Assembly (NCBI RefSeq): GCF_009380135.2
Contig: NZ_WHUT02000010.1
Location: forward strand, 62,001 to 126,000
Direction: 5' to 3'
Length of the DNA stretch: 64,000 nucleotides
DNA from: Fertoeibacter niger
GTDB lineage: Bacteria > Pseudomonadota > Alphaproteobacteria > Rhodobacterales > Rhodobacteraceae
Shown here: positions 8,786-17,218 of the stretch, piece by piece
Layout of the letters: each line of letters begins with the position of its first letter
Numbering within the stretch: position 1 is the stretch's first letter
Position numbers and translations under genes: made by a program
Notes under the pieces: model-generated
Told to the model about the DNA's origin: nothing
The model's input: only the letters and a program-made list of their open reading frames with translations
Databases searched by the model: none

Positions 8786-10175
8786 CGGCCTGCTCCGTTT
8801 GCGGGGCTTCGTCGGCCAGTTCGGCCAGCGACAGCGGTTTCAGCGGAAAGCGGACGTGATGGCCGCCGACAGCTGCCGCATCCAGACCGGAATCGGCAGC
8901 GATCAGCCGGGTGGCGGCGTTGCCGCAGATCCGGCCCTGGCACAGCCCCATGCCGCAGCGGCTAAAAGCCTTTGCCTGCGCTGGCCCACGTGCGCCATCG
9001 CGCACCGCGGCGCGCAGGGTGGCGGCAGTCACCTGTTCGCAGCGGCAGATCATCGCCTCGTCGGCGATCGGTGTGCCAAAGGCGACGCCGGGGCGATAGG
9101 CGGCATCCAGAAACCGGCGGAACCCGCTCGCCTGTTCCAGCGCACGCCGCGCCGCCGCGACGGCCCGCGCATCGGGGCGGTGTCCCAATTGCTGGGCAAT
9201 CCGCTGGGCGGCCAGCATGGCCGAATGGGGCGCGGCATCGGCCCCCAGAATGCCTGCCGCATCGCCGACAATGAAGGTGCCCGCCCGGCTGGATTCACCC
9301 CATTCATCGGTGACTGGCACCAGACATTGCTGGTCACTGTCCCAGCGGTGGCGGCAATCGAGTGCCAGGCCCAGCTGCGTGCCGGGGATCACGCCTTCGT
9401 GGAACAGCAGCATGCCTGCGTCGAGGCTGGCCGTGGCGCCGTCACGCCGCCTGTAGTGAACCGATTGCAGCGTTTCGCCGCCCTTCGCCTCTACCCCTGT
9501 CACCCCGGAAATGACCGGCACGCCCGCAAGCCGCAGCCGTGCCATATAGGACAGGCCCTTGGCCACCGCACCGGCATTCCGGGCAAGCGTGGACAGATGC
9601 GCCGCCCCGACCCGGACGGGCGAGGCAACCGCATTGGTTTCCAGCAACGCCAACGGGCGCGAGCCAAGCGCCAGCAACTGACACGCCACCAGCAGAACCA
9701 GCGGCCCGGTGCCGCACAGCACATACCCACCCGCAGGCACGACCCGCGACTGTTTCAGCATCAACTGAAACGCCCCGGCCCCCATGACACCCGGCAGATG
9801 CCAGCCCGGAAACGGCACAGGCCGCTCGATCGCGCCGGTGGCCAGCATCAGCCGCCCCGCCGTGATCTGGCGCAGCCTGCCGTGTTGCAGGTAGTGGATC
9901 GTCTCGCCCTCGATCCGCGACACGCTGGCACCATATGCGACTGGCACCCCGCTTTGCGCAAAGGCCCGCGCCGCCTGCGCACCCCGGACATAGTCGCGCC
10001 CCAGCAGGGCCGCGCCTTCCGGCGGATGATCCAGCGCCGCTGCATGCACATTGCCGCCCGGCCCCGCACGCTCATCCAGCACCGATACACGCAGACCATG
10101 GACGTGCAGCGCCTGCGCGGCCGCCATGCCTGCCGGGCCTGCGCCAATGATTGCGACATCCACCATGCCGGTCAT
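8778..10175 (-). CDS. HcnB/OoxA-like NAD(P)/FAD and [2Fe-2S] subunit
   Basis: This 465-residue protein combines a pyridine-nucleotide-disulphide oxidoreductase fold with a C-terminal BFD-like iron-sulphur segment. The N-terminus has the FAD motif VAIIGAGPAGMAAAQALH, a second dinucleotide region lies at YVLCGTGPLVLL, and GTFIVGDAAGILGAD is the conserved FAD-closing motif. Cysteines in MICRCEQVT and RCGMGLCQGRICG near residues 380-425 fit [2Fe-2S] binding. This domain order is that of the middle subunit of HcnABC-type and opine/D-hydroxyproline dehydrogenases. It overlaps both neighbours (4 and 8 bases), so the three subunits are translationally coupled. Confidence 0.85.
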   Translation of the reverse strand: MTGMVDVAIIGAGPAGMAAAQALHVHGLRVSVLDERAGPGGNVHAAALDHPPEGAALLGRDYVRGAQAARAFAQSGVPVAYGASVSRIEGETIHYLQHGRLRQITAGRLMLATGAIERPVPFPGWHLPGVMGAGAFQLMLKQSRVVPAGGYVLCGTGPLVLLVACQLLALGSRPLALLETNAVASPVRVGAAHLSTLARNAGAVAKGLSYMARLRLAGVPVISGVTGVEAKGGETLQSVHYRRRDGATASLDAGMLLFHEGVIPGTQLGLALDCRHRWDSDQQCLVPVTDEWGESSRAGTFIVGDAAGILGADAAPHSAMLAAQRIAQQLGHRPDARAVAAARRALEQASGFRRFLDAAYRPGVAFGTPIADEAMICRCEQVTAATLRAAVRDGARGPAQAKAFSRCGMGLCQGRICGNAATRLIAADSGLDAAAVGGHHVRFPLKPLSLAELADEAPQTEQADG

Positions 10176-10504
10176 TCCGCCGGCCCTTCCTGCGGACCCG
10201 CATTCAGGCCGTTCTGCCGGACGATGCGCATCCCCGGACGCGCGGGCACAAGGCAGCCCTGCCGGTTGGGAACGCCGTCAACCTGCACCAGACATTCGAA
10301 ACAGGCCCCCATCATGCAATAGGGTGCGCGCGGCGCATCGCCCAGAACCGCGCGGCGGTAGGGCTTGCCCCCGGCGCAAAGCACCGCAACAGCAACGCTG
10401 TCGCCCGGGTGAACCTGCACCGGCAGGCCATCAACCGTTACCATGAAGGCCACCGTGTCGGCCTTGGCGCGGCGCAGCAGCGCAGGGGTTGCAGGGCCTG
10501 TCAT
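10172..10504 (-). CDS. HcnA-like small (2Fe-2S)-binding subunit
   Basis: This 110-residue ferredoxin-like protein has the cluster-binding pattern PYCMMGACFECLVQVDG followed by a fourth cysteine in RQGCLVPA. It matches the small gamma/HcnA subunit of three-part amino-acid or opine dehydrogenases, which passes electrons from the FAD subunits. The gene starts three bases after the stop of the RidA-like gene and overlaps the HcnB-like gene, completing the HcnABC-type set. Confidence 0.85.
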   Translation of the reverse strand: MTGPATPALLRRAKADTVAFMVTVDGLPVQVHPGDSVAVAVLCAGGKPYRRAVLGDAPRAPYCMMGACFECLVQVDGVPNRQGCLVPARPGMRIVRQNGLNAGPQEGPAE

Positions 10505-10507
10505 CGC

Positions 10508-10858
10508 CTAAACAGCCGCCGTGAACTGGATTTCCACCCGAATCTCGGGCAGCGCGAAATCCGCCCCGACCGTCACCCGCGCAGGCGGTGCCTCGCCGTT
10601 CAGCCAGCTGATCCAGGCGCGGTTCATCGTGTCGAAATCGCCGGTGTCGCGCAGGAAAATCTGGGCCAGCAGCAGCTTGTCCCGCCCCGATCCCACGCTG
10701 GCCAGCAAGGCATCGGCCTTTAGCAATATCTGCGCGGTCTGGCCTTGCGTATCCTGCGTCTTGTCATCGGCGGTGATGCCCGCAAGATAGGCGGTCGCGC
10801 CATGCACGACGATGCGGCTGAGTTTCTCGTTCGACTGGTGGCGGGTGATGGCGGCCAT
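10508..10858 (-). CDS. RidA/YjgF family protein (enamine/imine deaminase)
   Basis: This 116-residue protein is a compact RidA-fold protein. Recognisable parts are the N-terminal RIVVHGATAYLAGITADD, the central ILLKADALLASVGSGRDKLL and the C-terminal PPARVTVGADFALPEIRVEIQ; the Arg in PPAR fits the conserved catalytic position. RidA proteins hydrolyse reactive imines released by flavin or PLP amino-acid enzymes. Its place between two FAD amine-oxidising enzymes fits that job: it would clear imino acids made by the HcnABC-like or DAO enzymes. Confidence 0.88.
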   Translation of the reverse strand: MAAITRHQSNEKLSRIVVHGATAYLAGITADDKTQDTQGQTAQILLKADALLASVGSGRDKLLLAQIFLRDTGDFDTMNRAWISWLNGEAPPARVTVGADFALPEIRVEIQFTAAV

Positions 10859-10896
10859 GTTCGGGCTTTCGTTTCGAGGTGGGAATCCCTGGGTGG

Positions 10897-12033
10897 TCAG
10901 GCTTCGGACATCCGGGCAACGGGCGACGGTTTCTGAAAGAACCGGTCCGGGCGGAATGTATCCAGCGACGCATGCGGTTCGCCGCGCACCACCTCGTCCG
11001 CGACGGCGCGGCCAAGATAGGGCGAGATCGTCACCCCGCTGTGCGTCACGGCCATGTAATGGCCTTGCATCCCGGGCATTTCACCCGCGCAGGTGAACCC
11101 ATCCGCCGGATAGGGCCGCACCGTGGTGCGCAGCGCCTCCAGCTCCACCGCCTGCAGCGCCGGCAATACCTCGCGGGCGGCGCGCAGCAGGTCGGCGGCC
11201 TGCGCGCTGTCGGTGGCCAGGGGCACCGCCCCCGTCATCGTCGCATCGACCGAGATCTTGTGGATCATGATCCGCCCCGCGCCGTCGGGACGAATGTCCA
11301 GATCGTCGGCATGCAACTGGCTGCGCAAGGTCAGCGCGACCGGCGGGGTAAAGCCCAGCACCCCGATGGTCGAGGCCAGCGGAATGCCATGGGCATCGCC
11401 CAGCCGCGCCTCGGCCCAGCCGCCGGTGCAGTTCACCACCGCGTCGGCGGCAAAGACCGTGCCATCTGCCGTCTGCACCTGGCGCACCCGGCCACCGGCC
11501 TCTTTGATTGCCGTGACGCGGGCGAACTCATGCACTTCGGCCCCGTATCGCGACTTTGCCGCCCGCAACAGCCAGGCACAATACAAGGCAGGGTCCACCC
11601 AGCCTTCCTCGGGGAAATACGCGATCGGCCCGTCGCCGATCCCGGCGATGTTCACATCGGGTTCCATCTCGGCCAGTGTCTTGCGGCTGATCCACGCGAC
11701 GCCGTAGCCCCAGTCCCTCATCTGGCGGAAGTTCTCCAGATAGGCGGGCTGGTCCTCGGCGCGGTTGCGCCATTCGATGCTGCCGGTCTGGTTGAACCAG
11801 GGCGTCGCGCCAAAATCGCGCCGCAGTTCCAGATGCGCGCGCATGCCGGCGACGTTCAGGTCGTAATAGGCGCGGGGCTGCTTGGTGGTGGCATTGGTCC
11901 AGGCAAAGCTGATCGACGAAGTGGCACCGGCCACGCGGCCCGCCTCCAGGACAGTCACTTTTGCCCCCGCCTTGGCGCATTCATAGGCGACAGAGCTTCC
12001 GACGATGCCAGAGCCGATCACAACTACCCGCAT
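10897..12033 (-). CDS. FAD-dependent amino-acid oxidase/dehydrogenase (DAO/DadA-like)
   Basis: This is a 378-residue flavoprotein from the ATG at 12033, which has AAAGGGA upstream; an earlier in-frame start would add eight residues. The FAD motif is VVVIGSGIVGSSVAYECAKAG, and the C-terminal glycine-rich segment TCAGEMPGMQGHYMAVTHSGVTISPYLG is typical of D-amino-acid dehydrogenases and glycine/sarcosine oxidases. It is the first enzyme gene of the catabolic operon, 38 bp ahead of ridA. The substrate is unknown; a D-amino acid or a product of the first dehydrogenase is plausible. Confidence 0.85.
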   Translation of the reverse strand: MRVVVIGSGIVGSSVAYECAKAGAKVTVLEAGRVAGATSSISFAWTNATTKQPRAYYDLNVAGMRAHLELRRDFGATPWFNQTGSIEWRNRAEDQPAYLENFRQMRDWGYGVAWISRKTLAEMEPDVNIAGIGDGPIAYFPEEGWVDPALYCAWLLRAAKSRYGAEVHEFARVTAIKEAGGRVRQVQTADGTVFAADAVVNCTGGWAEARLGDAHGIPLASTIGVLGFTPPVALTLRSQLHADDLDIRPDGAGRIMIHKISVDATMTGAVPLATDSAQAADLLRAAREVLPALQAVELEALRTTVRPYPADGFTCAGEMPGMQGHYMAVTHSGVTISPYLGRAVADEVVRGEPHASLDTFRPDRFFQKPSPVARMSEA

Positions 12034-12224
12034 CCTGTCTGTCCCTTTCGCTTGCACAAGCCCAAGGAGACGTTGTCCGCCCCCTGACCGAAATTGCCCT
12101 GCGCCGTCCGGATGCGTCTTGGCATGGCGACGGGGCTGCCATCACAACGATGGCCTGTCCTGTGGACTATCCTGCGACACCGCCCGTCCGGCAACTGCTT
12201 CGGCGCGCATGGGTTGTTGGCAAA

Positions 12225-12235
12225 AGTTATGAACT
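12225..12235. promoter_or_regulatory. Candidate operator AGTTATGAACT
   Basis: The 11-bp partial palindrome AGTTATGAACT lies in the 224-bp gap between the LysR gene and the first oxidase gene. It is identical to 7464-7474 in front of the importer operon, so it is a good candidate for a shared binding site in this cluster. Confidence 0.5.
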
Positions 12236-12257
12236 CTGGTCGCGAAGGCTCGACCCG

Positions 12258-13229
12258 TCAGTCTGCTGCACCACGCGCGATGGCATCATCGACAACCTTC
12301 ATGAAGGCGCGGGTTTTCTGGATCAGCAAGTCATGAAAGGCATCCGCCGCGGTCGAGGCAATAACGCCCCACGGCCGATAGACACTCAGCTTGAGATCCA
12401 GCTTTGGCTGGAACCGGCGGATCACAATGCCCCTGTCCCGTGCCATCCACGCCGAAAGCCGATCAACCACCGCAACCCCAGCCCCGTTGGCCACCAGATC
12501 AAGACATGCGCTGGACAGTGACACTTCGACCCTTTGGCGACGCTGCACGCCTTGCGACTCGCAAAGCGGGTCCAACTGGCGGCGCAGCGGATCTGCTGAC
12601 CCCATGCCGACAAAATCCAGCCCGTGCAGATCGCTGCATGCAACGACGGCACATTGCGCCAACGGATGCCCCGCAGGCATCACACAGACCGGTTCGGTAT
12701 CGACCAGGGCCCGGCGCGACACCGACGGCACGTCTTCTTGCGCGGTGACGGCGATGCCGATGTCAAGCTGGTTGCGGCTGGCGCGCTGGATGACCGTGGC
12801 CGAACTGCGGATGTCCAGCGCGATCGACACGGTCGGATGGCTGCGCGAGAACTCGGCCACCAGGCTTGGCAGAAGCGTAAGGCCAAAGGCTGGCATGGCG
12901 CATATGGTCAGCCGCCCGCTGCGCAACTCGCGGATTTCCTGTGCGGCGCGCGAGATTGTCCGTGCCGATTCAAAGACCCGCTGCACCTCGGCATACAGCA
13001 TATGCGCCTCGGGCGTCGGGACCAATCGCTGCCGTGTCTTGCGAAACAGCTGAAACCCCGCCTTCTCGGCCAGAAGTTGCAGGGTCTTGCTGACCGCAGG
13101 CTGTGTCACATCCAGCGCATCGGCAGCCTTGGTTGTGGTGCCATGAAGCATGACCGCGGCAAAAACCTCGATCTCGCGCGGTGTGAACTCTGACCCGCCA
13201 GCCCAGGCCGCGCGCTCTCCAAGATCCAT
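12258..13229 (-). CDS. LysR-type transcriptional regulator, NocR/OccR-like
   Basis: This 323-residue regulator has an N-terminal winged helix at about residues 15-75 (FTPREIEVFAAVMLHGTTTK, then DVTQPAVSKTLQLL and FRKTRQRLVPTPEA), followed by the periplasmic-binding-type effector domain. The N-terminal wording is close to opine-catabolism regulators of the OccR/NocR branch as I recall it. The ATG at 13229 has a G-rich stretch GGGGGCAGG upstream; an ATG further upstream would add a long, unlikely leader. It sits just upstream of, and on the same strand as, the DAO-RidA-HcnABC genes and probably controls them and the importer. Confidence 0.85.
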   Translation of the reverse strand: MDLGERAAWAGGSEFTPREIEVFAAVMLHGTTTKAADALDVTQPAVSKTLQLLAEKAGFQLFRKTRQRLVPTPEAHMLYAEVQRVFESARTISRAAQEIRELRSGRLTICAMPAFGLTLLPSLVAEFSRSHPTVSIALDIRSSATVIQRASRNQLDIGIAVTAQEDVPSVSRRALVDTEPVCVMPAGHPLAQCAVVACSDLHGLDFVGMGSADPLRRQLDPLCESQGVQRRQRVEVSLSSACLDLVANGAGVAVVDRLSAWMARDRGIVIRRFQPKLDLKLSVYRPWGVIASTAADAFHDLLIQKTRAFMKVVDDAIARGAAD

Positions 13230-13535
13230 GCCCTGCCCCCGTTGTAAATCGCCACAAAAGACACTCAGCCTAGGAACATCCTGACCCGCAGACAAACAGT
13301 TTCGACGGCAGTTCATTCCTTCGCCTGTGTCTTGCGCGTTTCGCCCGTCACCGGCCGAAAGCATGTCCGGTCCCGCCTGACGGCGGACCGGTCGGGCGGG
13401 CGTGGCAGATTGTCCTGCTGATCGGGATTTCACATGCCGAATTGTCATGATTGTTGGGACAAACGATCCCGCCTAACTTTTCTTCACAGGCCGCGAAATG
13501 TCGCCGGCCAGTTGGGAAACAGGAAAGGAAACCCC
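13230..13535. other. Divergent intergenic region with a hairpin
   Basis: This 306-bp region separates the LysR gene from the CutA-like gene on the other strand. No gene is visible. At 13367-13391 there is an interrupted 10-bp stem (CCGGT/ACCGG and CCGCC/GGCGG, one bulged C, loop TGAC). It could be a leader hairpin of the plus-strand gene; there is no T-run. Confidence 0.35.
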
Positions 13536-14006
13536 ATGCAATACTATCAGGTCTTCATCAGCGCCGAGCAGACGGCCCAGGCCAACCGCATCCTTGACGC
13601 GCTGATGGCGCGCCAACTGGTTCTGGGTGGCCCCATCGTCGGCGGGCCGGCCAAATTCTTGTGGAACTTCAAGGAAAGCGACGTGCCCGAAGGCATGCGG
13701 GAGCACAAGCTGTTCGCGCTGGAACAGGATTACAACTACATCATCACCTACACCCGCGAGGATCTGAAGGCAGAGCTGGTCGATGTTGCGGAATCCGCCT
13801 CGCTGGAAGAGGTCTGCATGATTTCGTTCCTGCCGATGGAGCCGAACAAGTCGCTGCGCGTGCTGCTGGACGCCACTTTCGAGGGTCGCGGCACCGAGCA
13901 AACTCCCGAGCCGGTCGATGCCGTGGTCGCGCTGACCTTTGTGCCAAAAGCCGAAATCTCGCGGCGGACCAAAAGCTCGACCGGGGTCGAAGGCAGCCGT
14001 CGCTGA
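13536..14006 (+). CDS. CutA-like divalent-ion tolerance protein (tentative)
   Basis: This 156-residue protein starts at the ATG at 13536, preceded by AGGAAAGGAA. The first 110 residues look like a CutA/ferredoxin-like trimer fold: an opening beta strand YYQVFISAEQTAQANRIL, a VLGGPIVGGPAKFLWNF loop region, and a later HKLFALEQDYNYIITYTRED helix-strand part. CutA proteins are linked to copper tolerance and signalling, with uncertain biochemistry. The C-terminal 45 residues are unlike CutA and unrecognised. It appears to be a single-gene unit. The family call rests on overall pattern rather than a diagnostic motif. Confidence 0.45.
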   Translation: MQYYQVFISAEQTAQANRILDALMARQLVLGGPIVGGPAKFLWNFKESDVPEGMREHKLFALEQDYNYIITYTREDLKAELVDVAESASLEEVCMISFLPMEPNKSLRVLLDATFEGRGTEQTPEPVDAVVALTFVPKAEISRRTKSSTGVEGSRR

Positions 14007-14064
14007 TCTGTGCGACGCGCAGGGCACGTCAGGCCCTGCGCGTCCGCGCCATATCACGGACCGA

Positions 14065-14691
14065 TCAGGCCGCTTCGTTCAACCGCAGCCCAAGCAGCCC
14101 GGCAAGGGCCACCTGAGCAGCCGCCACCGACGCGGCCTTTGCTTCGGGGCCGAAGGCCAGCCTGTCAACGACGACAAAACTCTGATCTGTGATGCCGATG
14201 AAATTCAACATGGTGCGCAGATGCGGCACCACAGAGTCCATCTCGCGTGCAGCGCCCTCGGCATAGCTGCCGCCGCGCGTTGTCACGATGATGGAGCGCT
14301 TGCCGGTCAGCAAACCCTTTGGCCCTGCCTCGGAATAGCTGAATGTCTCGCCAGCGCGCATCACATGATCGAACCAGCTTTTCAGCGACGAGGCGATGCC
14401 GAAATTGTAAAGCGGTGCGCCGATCAACAGGACGTCACTCGCTTTCAGTTCGGCAATCAACTGATCCGACAGGGCCAGTGCATCTGCTTGTGCAGGGTTG
14501 CGCGGATCTCCACCCATGGCCGCCACGGCATCGGTGCCGAAATGCGGGATGGGCGCGGTGCCGAGGTTGCGTTCGGTGATGCCAAGCTCGGGCCGCTGGT
14601 CGCGCAGCGCGGCGAGCGTCGCATCAACAAGCTGGTTCGAGACGCCTGCATCACCAAGGATGCTGCTGCGCAGGGAAAGAAGGGAGGTCAT
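14065..14691 (-). CDS. azoR: FMN-dependent NADH-azoreductase/quinone reductase (AzoR family)
   Basis: This 208-residue flavodoxin-like enzyme starts at 14691 with AAGGAGC upstream. Family signatures are the FMN phosphate loop LRSSILGDAGVSNQL, the middle motif LLIGAPLYNFGIASSLKSWFDHVMRAGETFSY and the later TTRGGSY. AzoR-type enzymes reduce quinones and azo or nitro compounds with NAD(P)H in the cytoplasm and protect against electrophiles. It is divergent from a LysR regulator, the usual arrangement for such reductases, with a 114-bp shared control region. Confidence 0.93.
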   Translation of the reverse strand: MTSLLSLRSSILGDAGVSNQLVDATLAALRDQRPELGITERNLGTAPIPHFGTDAVAAMGGDPRNPAQADALALSDQLIAELKASDVLLIGAPLYNFGIASSLKSWFDHVMRAGETFSYSEAGPKGLLTGKRSIIVTTRGGSYAEGAAREMDSVVPHLRTMLNFIGITDQSFVVVDRLAFGPEAKAASVAAAQVALAGLLGLRLNEAA

Positions 14692-14805
14692 TCGGGAAAG
14701 CTCCTTGGCCGTATTCAGGATGATCTGCCAAGGATGGTGTTGCACCGGAAAGAACGTTAGACCCAAAAAACACATCGCGCTGTTGCATCAAAAGGAACAC
14801 CTGAA

Positions 14806-15699
14806 ATGACCGGCCTCGAAGACATGCGCTGTTTTGTCGAGGTGGCGGCCTGTGGCGGGCTGAACCGCGCCGCAGCCCGGCTTGGCCTGTCGAAATCCAT
14901 TGTCAGCCGCAGGATCGCCGCATTGGAGGCGGATCTTGGCGTCAGGCTGCTGGCGCGATCAACCCGCGGCGTGGTGCCTACAGAAGCCGGGCAAGAGTTC
15001 CGCCACAGGTGCGAATCAATCCTTGCCGATGTTGCAGAGGCGCGCGAGACGGTGATGGGCAAGGGTGGCGATCTGACCGGCCGACTTCGCGTCACGGCGC
15101 CGCAGGTCATGGGGCTAAGGATCGTGGCCCCGGTTCTGGGAGAATTGACACGGCAGCACCCGCGGCTACAGATCGACCTTGTCCTGACTGACCGGGTCGT
15201 CGATCTGATTGACGAGGGGTTTGATCTGGCGATCCGCATGGGCGAGCAGCGCGGGGCGTCGCTGATCGGTCGCAAGATTGCGCCCTTGCATGCGGTGCTG
15301 GTGGCAAGCCGCGACTATCTTGAAAGGGCTGGCACCCCGAAGACCCCGGCAGATCTGACAACCCATGACTGCATCGGGTATTCCGGCGGCGGAGACTGGC
15401 AGTTCCGTCATGGCCGCCGCTGGGTCGCCGTGCGGCCTCGGGGGCAGCTACGCACAGACAGCGGAGATGCAATCGTGCAGTGGGCGGCATCCGGGCTGGG
15501 TATTGGTCATGTGCCCGCGTTCCTTGTGCAAGACCGGCTGAATGACGGATCCTTGGTTGAATTGCTGGCAGACTACCCCTCGCCGGACTACGGGATCTAT
15601 ACGTTGCGCCCGCCAGGTCCGCGCACCCCGGCCAAGGTCTTGCTTGCAATTGATGCGCTGACCGCGCGGATCAGGCGCGACGCAGGCGGCGCAACCTAG
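14806..15699 (+). CDS. LysR-type regulator divergent from azoR
   Basis: This 297-residue LysR regulator has the winged helix at about residues 1-60 (DMRCFVEVAACGGLNRAAARLGLSKSIVSRRIAALE, described here in part) and a CrgA/AaeR-type effector domain with DLAIRMGEQRG. An AAAGGA ribosome site precedes the ATG. It faces away from azoR and likely controls it in response to a quinone or electrophile. Its stop overlaps that of the convergent OhrR-type gene by four bases. Confidence 0.88.
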   Translation: MTGLEDMRCFVEVAACGGLNRAAARLGLSKSIVSRRIAALEADLGVRLLARSTRGVVPTEAGQEFRHRCESILADVAEARETVMGKGGDLTGRLRVTAPQVMGLRIVAPVLGELTRQHPRLQIDLVLTDRVVDLIDEGFDLAIRMGEQRGASLIGRKIAPLHAVLVASRDYLERAGTPKTPADLTTHDCIGYSGGGDWQFRHGRRWVAVRPRGQLRTDSGDAIVQWAASGLGIGHVPAFLVQDRLNDGSLVELLADYPSPDYGIYTLRPPGPRTPAKVLLAIDALTARIRRDAGGAT

Positions 15700-16190
15700 T
15701 CGTCGTCCTGCGCTGCAACCCCGGCCACGGCATCCCAGCCACCTGTCCGGCTGTAGATTGCATTGCGCAGATCAACCATTTCGCGGTTCAGCCGACCAAG
15801 ATCCGCAGCCCCCTGCCCCGAGGCGGCAAGAAGCGCCATGCCAAGGCACCCTGCCCCATTGCGGATATCGCGGCCCTTGTCTGTCAGCGCGATCAGGACT
15901 TGCCGCTCATTCGCCGGGTTTCGCGTGCGGCGCAGCAGGCCGGCCGCCTCAAGCCGCTTGAGAAGCGGCGTCAAGGTGCTGGATTCCAGCGCAAGCCTCG
16001 CAGCGATGGCGCCGACGCTTTGGCCATCCTCGCGCCAGAGCACATTCAGCACCAGATACTGCGGATAGGTCAGGCCCATCTCGTCCAGCATCGGCTTGTA
16101 AAGCCGCTGGATCGCCATGCCTGCGGAATGGATGGCAAAGCAAAGCTGGTCATCCAGCGGCACCGGGGGGGTCGAAGTGTTGGCGGACAT
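15696..16190 (-). CDS. ohrR: MarR-family organic-peroxide sensor (OhrR-like)
   Basis: This 164-residue MarR-type repressor starts at 16190 with CAGGAAC upstream. Near residue 17 it has LDDQLCFAIHSAG, the N-terminal motif of OhrR with its redox-sensing cysteine. The winged helix follows (VGAIAARLALESSTLTPLLK, then RRTRNPANERQVLIALT). Peroxide oxidation of the cysteine releases DNA in known OhrR proteins. The gene is divergent from an exported hydrolase and 1.1 kb from ohr. The intergenic region holds palindromes placed around a good promoter. The tail after residue 145 is longer than in typical OhrR. Confidence 0.88.
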   Translation of the reverse strand: MSANTSTPPVPLDDQLCFAIHSAGMAIQRLYKPMLDEMGLTYPQYLVLNVLWREDGQSVGAIAARLALESSTLTPLLKRLEAAGLLRRTRNPANERQVLIALTDKGRDIRNGAGCLGMALLAASGQGAADLGRLNREMVDLRNAIYSRTGGWDAVAGVAAQDDD

Positions 16191-16230
16191 GGCGCGTTCC
16201 TGATCGGGTAGGGTATGACCTTGCAAATTA

Positions 16231-16314
16231 TTATCGCGATAAAGTTTGTGTTTGACAAGCAGCTCGGCGTGAGTGTATGAAATTGATATCGCAATAACAG
16301 TTATTGCCATATCA
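16231..16314. promoter_or_regulatory. Promoter and OhrR-type operators between ohrR and hydrolase genes
   Basis: A plus-strand sigma-70 promoter is seen: TTGACA at 16252-16257, an 18-bp spacer, then TATGAA at 16276-16281. Upstream of it is a perfect 12-bp palindrome TTATCGCGATAA at 16231-16242. Just downstream, TGATATCGCAATAA (16284-16297) and TTATTGCCATATCA (16301-16314) form an inverted repeat with one mismatch and a 3-bp spacer. The inner TATCGCAATA resembles the first palindrome. This layout suits a repressor that blocks the promoter from both sides. Confidence 0.72.
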
Positions 16315-16331
16315 TACCGGGAGACCAGATC

Positions 16332-17126
16332 ATGTCGTCGAAAATCAAGACCCTCATCGCCGCCGCAGCCACAGCAGGGGCTCTTGCCACGGGCAGCCTC
16401 GCCATTGCACAGGAAAGCATTCCTGCCGATCAGGCGATCCGAAATGTCGTGCTGGTGCATGGGGCTTTTGCCGATGCCTCGGGCTGGCGCGGGGTCTATG
16501 ACCGGCTGACGGCGCGCGGCTATCGCGTGACGCTGGTGCAAAACCCGCTGACGTCGCTGGCAGATGACGTCGCGGCCACCAAACGCGCACTGGACCGCAT
16601 GGACGGGCCGGCGATCCTGGTGGGCCATTCCTGGGGCGGCACGGTGATTACCGAGGCGGGAATTCATCCGTCGGTGGCGGGGCTGGTCTATGTGTCGGCC
16701 CTGTCGCCCGATGCCGGAGAGACGACCGGACAGCAATACGACGGCTTTACCACCCCGCCAGAGTTTGTGCTGGATATCGGCAAAGACGGCTATGGCTTTG
16801 TCGAACCGTCAAGGTTCCAGGAAGGTTTCGCCCATGATGTCAGCGACGCCGACGCAGCTTTCATGCGCGATGCGCAGGTGCCGGTGAACATGGCGGTCTT
16901 TGGCACGGTTCTGGAAAACGCCGCCTGGCGCAGCAAGCCCAGCTGGGCCGTGATCGCGACCGAGGACAAGGCCTTTGATCAGGCGATGCTGCAGCATATG
17001 GCCACGCGGATCGGCGCGAAAGTGACCGAGGTGTCGGCCAGCCATGCGGTCTTCATGACCCAGCCCGACGTTGTCGCCAATGTCATCGACGAGGCCGCGC
17101 GTAGCGCAAAGGTTGCGGGCAACTGA
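16332..17126 (+). CDS. Exported alpha/beta hydrolase (paralogue 1)
   Basis: This 264-residue protein has a cleavable signal peptide of about 27 residues ending SLAIAQ, so it works in the periplasm or outside. The fold is a classic alpha/beta hydrolase: oxyanion-region VVLVHGAFADASGW, nucleophile elbow VGHSWGGTV (Ser near residue 101) and a C-terminal His in SASHAVFMTQP. It is close to esterase/haloperoxidase-like families; the substrate is unknown. It is divergent from ohrR and downstream of the OhrR-type operators, so it is probably peroxide-inducible. It is about two-thirds identical by eye to the protein at 26166-26948. Confidence 0.85.
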   Translation: MSSKIKTLIAAAATAGALATGSLAIAQESIPADQAIRNVVLVHGAFADASGWRGVYDRLTARGYRVTLVQNPLTSLADDVAATKRALDRMDGPAILVGHSWGGTVITEAGIHPSVAGLVYVSALSPDAGETTGQQYDGFTTPPEFVLDIGKDGYGFVEPSRFQEGFAHDVSDADAAFMRDAQVPVNMAVFGTVLENAAWRSKPSWAVIATEDKAFDQAMLQHMATRIGAKVTEVSASHAVFMTQPDVVANVIDEAARSAKVAGN

Positions 17127-17218
17127 CAGGCTGCGGCAAAAGGGATCCGACCGGGTGCGTCAGGCCTCGGTCGGTTCAGCCTGTCGAATTGTCCCGGTTT
17201 CCTGCAAGGCGCATCCCG

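Noticed and set aside
7670-10504. Hydrogen cyanide synthase HcnABC
   Set aside because: Subunit layout matches, but the importer, RidA, extra DAO oxidase and opine-type LysR suit opine or amino-acid oxidation better; HCN synthesis cannot be excluded without a tree.
10879-12087. 402-codon plus-strand frame opposite the DAO oxidase gene
   Set aside because: Same reason: antisense shadow, no domain.
15696-16736. 346-residue version of the MarR/OhrR-type gene
   Set aside because: The extra N-terminus runs through the promoter and into the divergent hydrolase gene; the ATG at 16190 has a ribosome site and family length.
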